The position numbers and the translations under genes were made by a program. A stretch of 64,000 nt of DNA from Plantago major. Lineage: Eukaryota > Streptophyta > Magnoliopsida > Lamiales > Plantaginaceae. The DNA is taken from positions 93,763,352 to 93,827,351 of the forward strand of contig CM048841.1 of assembly GCA_026545765.1 (NCBI GenBank), given 5' to 3'. Shown piece by piece: positions 50,201 through 61,100 of the stretch. The notes beneath the pieces are model-generated. The model was not told the origin of the DNA. It did not search any database and saw only the letters and a program-made list of their open reading frames with translations. Within the stretch, counting starts at the first letter, position 1; the number at the start of each line of letters is the position of its first letter.

Positions 50201-50803
50201 CAGAAAATTTACATTCTTTGGATGATCCAACTTTGACAACTTGTTGTATGAATCTTGAAAAAGCACTTGAGCACAAAAATCAATCAGATATTGATGGAAA
50301 TTCTTTGTTTATTGAATTGAAACTTGTTAGAGAGTTCATGCCTAATACGAAGATGAGAGCTATTGAAATTTTGAGTTACATAAAAGATGTTGGTTGTTAT
50401 CCTAATGCAATGGTTGCTTACAGAATTTTGTTAACCATCCCTGTTACCGTTGCATCCGCCGAGAGAAGTTTTTCCAAGTTGAAGTTGGTGAAGTCCTATT
50501 TATGCTCTACAATGTCACAAGAACGTCTCAATGGCCTAGCGATGATAGCAATTGAGAAGGATATAACCGAGAAACTTGATTATGAAGACCTAATTGATGA
50601 TTTTGCTTCAAAAAACGCTAGAAGAGTTGCGCTTTTCAAGTAATTTTTTAGTTATGTGTAATAATATCTTGAGAGAATATTTCAATGACTTATAATATAT
50701 GATTTTTATTATTTAATTATAATATAAATTTTTTATTTTGTTAATGCTTGGGTCCCGTTTAAAATTTTCGCACAGGGCCCCTTAAATCTATGGGTCGGCC
50801 CTG
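47266..50803 (+). mobile_element. hAT transposon with DUF4371-type transposase
   Basis: The right end (about 50751-50803) is ggtcccgtttaaaattttcg...gggtcggccctg; reversed it begins CAGGGCCGACCC, a hAT-type terminus. A related GGGGCCC-rich stretch near 47270-47300 is probably the damaged left end, but a matching terminus and 8-bp target duplication were not found. The interior holds a leader (47310-48028) and the transposase gene. Confidence 0.75.
48029..50643 (+). pseudogene. hAT transposase (TTF zinc finger, DUF4371, hATC), one frameshift
   Basis: Transposase of the zinc-finger-MYM-like hAT group. The start ATG at 48029 (MRKYKSGCEKRKRKR) fits the family. In order come an acidic linker, a TTF-type zinc finger (YDPRYWNGL, CFCCKLF, with His in EHEVGLEH), the DUF4371/RNase-H-like core with LLDCTPDSSHQEQMSI and GQGYDNGSNMKG (likely catalytic Asp residues), CGCHSLNLILCD, the TRWESRVDS motif, and the C-terminal dimerisation domain ASAERSFSKLKLVK to the stop at 50643. 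A single-base frame change at about 49951 splits the gene into two open parts of about 650 and 228 residues. Otherwise no stop is seen, so the element is young, or the shift is an assembly error. Confidence 0.88.
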
Positions 50804-51202
50804 ATTGAGCCGATGTTCAAACGGATCCACAACGAAGTATTAGATTTTAAACTTGAGATCTCATCGTTTATCGCTACCGACCTACTCTGGACTCACCAGA
50901 CGGTCTCATAAACCTTCCACGAGGGTGCACCCCAAAGATTTCTAGGCTCCAAGAAACCTTCTTATACCCTGTTGCATGCTATAGTGCATCATCGTACTTA
51001 AATTGTTGTACAGTGCAATATATAACGTGCAATATATAACGCACATGATACCATCATTACATACATTTAAATCACCCTGATTCACTAGACCTGAACAAAC
51101 AAGGTAGACTCCCCATTAAGTTTTGAGTTTTTGACCTTTTGTTTTCTTTTTTCATTTCAACGTCATTTCATTTCATTTCTTGGCACATTTCTCTCCTCTC
51201 CT
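50804..51202. other. Upstream flank of the actin gene
   Basis: No gene seen. The right part must include the actin promoter. Confidence 0.6.
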
Positions 51203-51212
51203 ACATATAAAA
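51203..51212 (+). promoter_or_regulatory. Possible TATA box of actin
   Basis: ATATAAAAC-type sequence upstream of the probable untranslated first exon. Confidence 0.5.
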
Positions 51213-51340
51213 CAAAAAATACTTCGACTTTTCATCTCTATCGAAACCAAAAGAACTCGCCTTTGCCTTTTCAGACAAACTACAGTACTCACATAGCGGC
51301 GGCTGAAACGAAGAACCACTTAGTCCTCTCAGATCAAAGG

Positions 51341-51918
51341 TCAGTATCATCTAATTCCGATCTTGATTCTGTTTTCTCTTTACAATCATCTTCTTGATCG
51401 TTCAGAATCATGGTTAATTAGCTCTTGATCACTTGTATGGTTTCACTTAGCAAAATAATTAGTAAAGTTTCGAGCTTTTTACTGTTAACATGTGTTTTTC
51501 AATATTTTTTTCTGTAAATCAATCTGATCGTGATGTTTTGTGAGTTGACTTATGATTGAGTTCTTATTATTTTTGGCCCAGAAAGGAAAATTCTTGGTGT
51601 GGTTGTTGAGTGTCTTTATTTCTGATGTGATCAATTTTGGTTGTTCTTGGACTGATTCTTGTTGTTTTAGGCAAAAAGGATTGATGTGAATTGTGAGATG
51701 TTTTTGGTTTGTGTTAAGTGTTAACTTATATGTTATCATGGATCATATCCATGATGAGGCTCTCTGGTTTTTGAAAGAGAAGTTATTGATTAGGGAGAGT
51801 GTAATTGATGTTTGATGAGGAATAAGCAAAAAGTGCACATATTAGTACTTGATTTCTTGCGTTAATCGTGCACTATTCATGGTTAATTGATCACACTTTG
51901 CCTCCCTGATCCTTGTAG
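51341..51918 (+). other. Leader intron in the actin 5' UTR
   Basis: Donor ATCAAAG/GTCAG at about 51341 and acceptor CTTGTAG near 51918, 11 bases before the ATG. Plant actin genes characteristically carry such a leader intron, which boosts expression. The interior is T-rich. Confidence 0.65.
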
Positions 51919-51929
51919 CATAATATAAC

Positions 51930-53667
<1,738 letters not shown>

Positions 53668-54976
53668 GCTGGTGAGTCACAAAATTACTATTGAATGTAA
53701 CAACATAATTTGCAGTAGGATCGTAGTGAAATGACAAGAACTAGAATGGTGTTTTGATAATATTGCATTGCAAATGGTAAAAATGTGTTTGAATACCTCA
53801 TTTGACCTTCTCTAAGTTGCATATTGTGTTCAAGTTTTATAATTAACTGTGTTCGGTTGTCTTGTTACAGGGTAAACTTGCATCCTATATGTAAAATATG
53901 AAGCTTGGTAATTGCGTGGGTTGGTCTGAAGTTCAGGTTCCTGCTTTATGTGTTTCGCGGGTACTTTGCTTTAGTTGGCATAGCCAGTAAGGATGGAACA
54001 TCATTTTCTTTTCTGGTTGTTTGGTATAGAGAATACTGTAATATTTAGATGTTGTGAACTTTTTATATGGTTTTGGTACTGGAGATGCTGCTATGTGGAA
54101 TGAATTTGGATATTTGGTAATGGTTGCTTTGTTTGTATTACTATTTGTTAATGAAACAGAAAGCTTTTACATAAGTTGCCTTGAGGTTGGAACATGAAAA
54201 CAGCAACTTTAGAATCCATTGGCTCATCTGAGCTTTCATGACAGTGATGAAATCTCATTAGTCTTGTCTACTTCGAAATGGGGAGATGTCCGGGAAATTA
54301 ATCGTTTGCCAAGCAAATCTGGATTCGCACCATGTGAGCTTTCATGACAGCGCCCAATCTCATTAGTCTTGTCCTCTTGGAGATGGGGAGATGTCCGGGA
54401 AATTAATCATTTGCCAAGCAAATCTGGATTCACAGCATGTGAACTTTCAGTCTCAGCTAAACTGTAATGGCACGCACAGTGAGTATCCATCTCTAAACCA
54501 GTGCTTTGATGCCCATGAAAACTGCTCTTAAATCACTTTAGTGCAAGTCCAATTATACAAGTACTTTGTGTGGCTCAGCCTTCTGGCTTGTAGAATGCCT
54601 TTTGAAGTGCTGCACAAGATACACATATAAACAAAATAACAGGAGAATGCAAAAACAAAGAGAGATGTATATTGAATTCAAGAACCAGACCAGATCACAA
54701 GCAGTCCAATGACTAAGAGTCTAAGAGCAAGTTAAAATCATTTAGATAAACTGTACAAATTTGTTATTCATTGCTGTTGGCGTAGAAGATGCGCAGTGAA
54801 AACAAAATATATAGTGTACTAAATAAGATGTAAATGGCAGATATCTCAAGAGAAAGCATCTAAAATGTACAGAATGGAGTAGTCCAAAAGCTCAATTGCT
54901 ATGCTTACCTCGCATTAAATGATTCCCACAAGCACTACAGAGTGCAGTCATGACTACTATAACAAGCTGTCCAAGT
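53668..54976. other. Actin 3' UTR and intergenic region
   Basis: Contains an apparent spliced or unspliced 3' part of the actin transcript (a possible 3' UTR intron between about 53670 and 53870) and a 106-bp tandem duplication at 54230-54450. The right side is the 3' flank of the convergent PORR gene. Confidence 0.6.
54230..54450. repeat. 106-bp tandem duplication
   Basis: The unit starting gagctttcatgacag at 54230 recurs at 54336, with a partial third start near 54441. Both copies contain ggggagatgtccgggaaatt and gccaagcaaatctggatt. Non-coding. Confidence 0.9.
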
Positions 54977-56227
54977 TCACTTGGGATCGTCGTTAAACAG
55001 AACGTTATAAAACCTTTTTCTTTCTTCAGGATCAAATATGCCACCTAGATCACCTCTGCTATCGTCTTGTTTGGACACTTCATCACGGTCACTATTCCTT
55101 CGTTCTGGCTTTGGAGCTACCATTCCTTTCTTACTCTTCTTTTCTACATTCATTAGATGGTGCCTTCTATTATATCCATAAAGTCCCTCTTGCATCAACT
55201 CCCCAAACTTCTCCTTCACTACAACAAGGGGATCCTTTTCGATCAGCTTCGATCCATTATATCCTTCTCTTAGAACAACAGTATAATTTTGATATTTGTT
55301 GGAGACATAGAATATACCAGGATGCTTGACCAACAAAACATTCAATTTGTCAGGTAAACAGAATTCTCTCTTCAAATGACCCAATTTCACAATTGATACT
55401 CTCTTCCACAGAGTCAGAGAGAGCAACTCGTGCACTAAACCTACCGTTCGTTTATCCATTTCAGTAGATCCCTCTGTGAATCCATTTTCTGTGTAAGGTG
55501 AAATATACGGCGTGGAATTGAATTCTTGGAATCTCTCAAATGATTTCTCCCATGTAGGAGGTAACGAACACGAAAAACATGGTTCTCGGTCCTCCTTAGC
55601 TAATCTCTCAAGTGCTGATACAGCAAACTCGGGATTCCAAGACATAAGCTGAATCTCCATTGAACTTCGCTTCCCAGAATAATTGACGACTCGAAACATA
55701 TCAGAATACTTGGGTACGATCCTGAACAGATAATCATCAGGAAACCCAAAACTTCTCTTCAATTCATTAACTTTCATCACGTTTAGCCTTCGATTTGTGC
55801 TCATCATCAATAACTTAGCTAACCTCTCTACAAAAACAGGTTCCTGCGAATCTTTCACTGACTCTTCCTCCTCAACTAATAATTTCATACGTTTCGTCAA
55901 CCGACAAAAGTACTGATCGTTCTCGCTGTACACTTCATAGCAAGAAGGGTGTTTCTTAAGCCAATTAAGTGCCTTGCCTTGAAGATAAAGGTTCTTGAAT
56001 TTCTTCTGCAGGAAATCAACAGGTGCAACTTGATCGGTGCATCTGAGAATTATATTCTTGATCTGATTATTCACTATCCATCTATGATTTCGAGCCAGAG
56101 CAGATTCAAGATCTGGGTCTTTTGTAGAACACAGTGAGTATCTCCTTCGAAGATACAACTCAGAACACTCAGCATATATACTAAAACTGCAATATTTGTG
56201 AATTCTTGAATGTAAAGCAACCACCAT
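54977..56227 (-). CDS. PORR-domain organellar RNA-binding protein
   Basis: An intronless coding region of 416 residues. I choose the ATG at 56227 because the open frame to its right runs back through a splice acceptor at about 56281 into a 5' UTR intron (56281 to about 56896) and no upstream in-frame ATG exists in the first exon. A short ATGCAATTATAG uORF precedes it. The N-terminus is basic and Ser/Tyr-rich (RRRYSLCSTKD), consistent with a mitochondrial or plastid presequence. The body has the plant organelle RNA recognition (PORR, DUF860) pattern: FLQKKFKNLYLQGKALNWLK, FGFPDDYLFRIVPKY, FCLPDKLNVLLVKHPGIFYV. Family members (WTF1, WTF9, RPD1) bind group II introns and aid their splicing. Which intron this one serves is unknown. 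Confidence 0.88.
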   Translation of the reverse strand: MVVALHSRIHKYCSFSIYAECSELYLRRRYSLCSTKDPDLESALARNHRWIVNNQIKNIILRCTDQVAPVDFLQKKFKNLYLQGKALNWLKKHPSCYEVYSENDQYFCRLTKRMKLLVEEEESVKDSQEPVFVERLAKLLMMSTNRRLNVMKVNELKRSFGFPDDYLFRIVPKYSDMFRVVNYSGKRSSMEIQLMSWNPEFAVSALERLAKEDREPCFSCSLPPTWEKSFERFQEFNSTPYISPYTENGFTEGSTEMDKRTVGLVHELLSLTLWKRVSIVKLGHLKREFCLPDKLNVLLVKHPGIFYVSNKYQNYTVVLREGYNGSKLIEKDPLVVVKEKFGELMQEGLYGYNRRHHLMNVEKKSKKGMVAPKPERRNSDRDEVSKQDDSRGDLGGIFDPEERKRFYNVLFNDDPK

Positions 56228-56400
56228 TCTCCAACCACTTCCTTTCTCTATAATTGCATTCAAAAGTAGTCTTTCCTGGATATATAGCCAATGCAATAAT
56301 CATCAGAAACAATAAAAGCAAAATGACCAGTGCTTGATTGGCAGCCAAAAAACGCCTGCCTACTTTAACCTGACCTGGTTTTCTTGATTTTAATCTTCCA

Positions 56401-56640
56401 ATATGACTTCATTAATTCAGAGGCCCTTCCTATTACACAAAGTCTCATGAGAAGACGGGCTATGTTATCAATAAAACTATCTAGGTTATTAATCAAAATG
56501 TCTATGTTATTAACAAAATAGGTCTTGTTGTAATATGGAAAAACATCAATACATCAATGTTGAGAACTGTTTGATAATAATATCGATAATTTTCTTGATA
56601 ATATAGATACAATTATCTAGAGACCGCTTACTCTTTCTAT
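56401..56640. repeat. MITE-like relative of the 1-773 inverted repeat, in PORR 5' UTR intron
   Basis: Phrases tatgttatcaataaaactatctagg, ttattaatcaaaatgtctatgtt, aaaacatcaat and ataatatagatacaattatctagagacc match arm text at 1-178 and 531-711. The ends (gtctcatgagaagacggg; tatctagagaccgc) are only loosely inverted. Non-coding. Confidence 0.6.
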
Positions 56641-56959
56641 TATCTCAAGATGAGCTGATTGTTTCACTGATTTAGATTAAGTCCAATTTTCGAAGGGGTA
56701 TTTTGTTCAGCTGTTGTATATGTAAACTAAATCAATATTCAACACAGAGTAATATGCACACGCAGGTAAAATGCACAGAATCAAAGAGTTCCATCTAAAT
56801 TCAATCTATCTGAAAGAATGAAATCTGAGCGTAAATAAGAAGAGAAAACGAATCGAGTAAGATTAAAGAGAGAGAATTTTTAATAGAAAACTCTAACCTG
56901 CAGATAGCGAGAAGATGAAATTGACAGGTTGAGCTGCTAAACGCTGCCGAAAAGGAAAA

Positions 56960-57589
56960 GGAAAGAGGAGCTTAAGAAATTATTAGGGCCTGGACAAATT
57001 CAGCTAACACCCCTCTGAGATTTCCAAGTTCTGCGATTTGGTCACTGATGTTTTCAATTTCTCATTTCATTAGTTGCTTTGCTTTCTTAATCTTTTGCTC
57101 TCCAGGTTACTGTCAAATAGTGGTCAAAAGTCAAAACCAGAGTATTTTTCTCTCCAGAGAATAGAATAACCATAGTATCATATCAACTAAATATTTATCG
57201 TGCTTGTGTAATATAATAATTAAATTTATTAAAGGGAAGAAAAATACAAAATTACTACCCCTCCGTAATTTTACGAGGTTTACAATTTAATTTTGTGTCT
57301 ATTTTTAAGGAATGTTGAATAAAATAGTAAGCATGATGTGATAAAAAGTAGTAAGAAGTTAGTGGATAGATAAAGTATGAAATAAATTGATAAAAAATTT
57401 AATAAGTGTAGATAGTGGTTTTAAAAAATGTAAACGTTCAACTTTAAAATAAACTTTCGATATGGCAAATAGTAAACATTTAAAGAGAGTACTATGTATG
57501 TAATGTTCGTCCCTTGCGGGACGAGATCCGACCCATTGGACTGGCACGGTTAATCATATCACATCTCCTGATGATATCTTGGTTCCATG
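56960..57589. other. No gene recognised
   Basis: The upstream flank of the PORR gene, AT-rich. No exon or known repeat identified. Confidence 0.5.
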
Positions 57590-58080
57590 AACACATGTTC
57601 ATCACTAATAACTCAGCTAACCTATCCACGAGAACAGGTCCCTGTATTTCTAGCTTTCCCTTATGTCTTTAGATCTAGCATCTCTCTTTTCAAATGCTTT
57701 ATTATACGTAATTCGACTAACCTATCCACGAGAACAAGGTTCCGACTCCACTCCGAACTCCATACATTTCATTCTCTTCTTTCCATTAGTATACTCTGAT
57801 TGAAGCAAAAAAAAGGTACTTTTCTTAACCCAATTAAGTGCAGTGCTTGAAGATGGTTCTTAAATTTCTTCCAAGAATTATGTTACGATCCAAAGTCCAT
57901 ACACTCATATACATTTACAATGTCGATACACACAGCTGATTCAAGATCCGATTTCTTCATTGACCGCAAATGGTATCTTCTGCTAAGATATAGCTTAGAA
58001 AGCCAAGATAGTATGAATTTGTAGGAGTGACAGCACAGTGATAAGCTAGAATGTGCAGTTTTTCATCATAAATCTTCCAA
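57590..58080 (-). pseudogene. Degenerate partial copy of the PORR gene
   Basis: Several blocks match the intact gene next door in the same order and strand. The phrases aataactcagctaacctatcc and gagaacaggtccctg correspond to 55808-55845; ttcttaacccaattaagtgc and gttcttaaatttctt to 55953-56004; gctgattcaagatc and ctaagatatagcttagaa to 56100-56165. Between them it is deleted and full of stops. A dispersed or tandem duplicate in advanced decay. Confidence 0.75.
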
Positions 58081-58191
58081 AATTTCCAACTGCACAATTT
58101 TGACTCCTCTACTCGTATTCCCGAGTCCAAATGACCAAAAAGAAAAAAGACACACAACACCATAAAGGAAAACCATACATTGTTTCAAATC

Positions 58192-61100
58192 TCAAACAAT
58201 ACTAGGTGAATCCCCTTCCCAATTGCAGACAGAGCGCGGCCAGCGTGTCCTGATGCAATCAACCAATTGGGCATGCTGAGCGGGTTGAGACTTCAACTCA
58301 TCGCTTGGTTTCTTCAGCGCACTGGTTACTTCGTTCGGATCAGAAACAACAGGAACGTCTGCCATGTATTCCTCTGGCGTCCACCTTGGGGGAACAGATA
58401 CACGCACCTTTGTCAGCCTTGGTCTTTGGATTGGGTTTTCACTTCCAGGAATTGACTTTGCAATTCCATTGAAATGATAGAGGTCAAATACCTTCTTACC
58501 CATCAGTCCAGTAGAATCCTTAACCCCTCCCTGACTCTTGTCCAAATCAAGGATAGCCTGCCAGAATTCACTCCACACAATGAAACCTGTATTGGAGAGA
58601 TGCTCGATTTTAATGGATGGGAGGTTAATGTTTGTTTCTCTCAGGACTTCACGGAAACATTCAACGCTTATGAAGCCGCCACCTCCACTTTGGTCACGAG
58701 CATCAAACGCACGACGAATGTGTGTTTCTCGACTTTCAAGCTCATTCTCTTCTTGAACTTTTATGTCCAGAGCAAATAACACGGTGTAGTGCGATTCACT
58801 TCCAACAACCCATATTGGCCATTTTGGGCTTTTCAGATGCTGGCCTACCTTGCAAAAGTTGAGAGACTCCAGCAGAGTGAGGAAGCCGACTTCGACAGTT
58901 GTAGATATACCTTTGACAGACATGCCACCTCCCAAGTCCATATTCCCATCGAACACATTTGCAACAGCTCTTCCAGAAAGCAATAGGTTCACAATTTCCT
59001 ATTAAACAAACAAAAAAAACATGAAGGCTTAAATATCAAAGAAAAGCCGACAGTACTTAGACTCTTGTTGCTTGTGGGTGAAGTGGTCACTGGTTTGAGA
59101 TTGAAAACAATGTATGCCAAATAAGTTGGGCAACGGAGAGAATGATGAAAAGTTTCTGCTTTACATATGAATAACAGAAGAAAGAACTGCTACAAGTAAT
59201 CAGAATTAGGCGGAAAGAAGAAAGAAACCATGGGTGAATCATCGCTAGTATCACTATCAGGTGACTGAGTGGTGATGCTGTGGTGGTTACAAGGTTTGGG
59301 GGTTTGGGGGCGGGGGGGTGGTATATTTGATCTACAGTACCTGTGATGCATGGCCAAATGGAGCCGTGACTAATGGCAGGCCTGGATCATCCCTATCGTC
59401 TTGAACATTGTCCTAGTTGCAAAAAACGATGTCAGGTAACAAAGAGATGAAGACTAAGAAACAAATACAGTATTTACCAATATGCAGATGCTTGGGCTAT
59501 CATCTCAAAATTAAACAGATCCAGCTTAAATACCAAATATTCAAGTTCAGAACAGCTTAAATCTTGTCAGGCTGGGGAATGAATCTCTCTTGCTTAAACT
59601 GTAGCGGTTCATATGCACAGCAACAAATAAAACAAACTATCTGCATATTACTAAATGCTCTATTTGTTTGTAGGCGAATAACAGCTCAGTTTTATTAACT
59701 TGTAGTTGTTACTCATATATTAAGACCCTTCCCAGGACGTGACTATATTTTTAAAATGTCACAGATGTTCAGGCTGTGAATGACTTATTATAGACAGCTC
59801 CTGGCTACTATATTGCACTACACAAAGCCCTTGCATTTCCACAAAGAGCGTTTTCAACTAATTACATCAAAGCATGTCATGTAAAACAAAAGAAAGTAAC
59901 TTGCCGAAGAAGCTAAAAACAAAGTAATGTGTGCTTATAGTAGAGTGAAGTACCAGTCCTCGTGACAGAAGTGCAGATATAAGAAATAACAGTGCTCCCA
60001 AACGACTTCGAAGAAGAGGAAGCATATCCGCAAGTTTCTGAAGAGCACTTGATCTTGAAGTGAAAGTGCTCACTCTCAGATAATTGTGCAAATCATGCCC
60101 AGATTCTAGTGAAACGCCTTGAAGTAGTTTCACAATCACCTACATGATGAATCACGAATAAGTAAAAAGACAAGGAACTCATTCGCTTCAAAACAAACGA
60201 GCTTCGTCGATACATTTGCAATCAGAAAGGTTTCAAACTTGAAGGTAAACACTATCATAGCCGAAGATTGGTGGAACATTTAGATATCGTTCCCCAAATG
60301 TTTACACCTCGAAAGAGGACAATTCAAAAGGAGGTGGGTGGACAAAGGGTCGTAGAAAATTACGTACCTCATCCTCTGCACCCTTCACAGAATCCACTAT
60401 GTTGACTGTCGCTATTACTGCTCTTTCATTGCTTCCACAAAGAAAGAGTATCTCCACCATGCTCCTGACCAGAGCTCTGTTCAAAGACAGAAGAAATTAC
60501 ATCATGGACAACAAAAGAAACGACAAAAACCACCATGGATGAAGCGAACCAATAAATATGAAAAGTAAATTTAGTCCACAGTATTACAGTAATAACAGCC
60601 TGGTTATGCATTACTAATTGGAAATGAAAAACTTCTAAGAATAATATTGTTTAAAATATCAGGATTCTGCTAGTACACCATTCAGTTGTATATATGAAAA
60701 TACATTGGCTAGACAGAACAACCTGCCACATGTAAAACGCACACTATATATTGAAGGCAAAGCTGCATCAGGACCCCCAAAAGTATAGGCCAATGTGCAA
60801 CTTTCCCTATAAAATTGTAAAAAAGCACGACATGTGTGCTGTTTTGCCGCATTTGGCAACTTTTGCAAACTTCAGAGCGCAAGTCGCACAAAGGGAGAAA
60901 GCCGCACTCGCACACATGGCAAACGCCTGACAGATAACACTCTTCAAGTACCCCCAAAAGAGACCCAAGCTACTGAGCACCAGGAAGATAATCACAGCTA
61001 AGTGGAACTGCAACTGTACCTCTTGACACTGTATTTACTAGTTCAAGAAATTAAGAGCATTGAGTGCCTAACAAACCAGATCACATTGAGCCTCATAATC

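Noticed and set aside
54977..56296. PORR protein start at 56296
   Set aside because: That ATG lies in the 5' UTR intron beyond the splice acceptor near 56281; the ATG at 56227 is the first usable one in the spliced transcript.
60302..61013. Several short minus-strand open frames
   Set aside because: Partly MINDY exon 4 read into its introns, partly intron sequence (60659-61013) without splice or family support.
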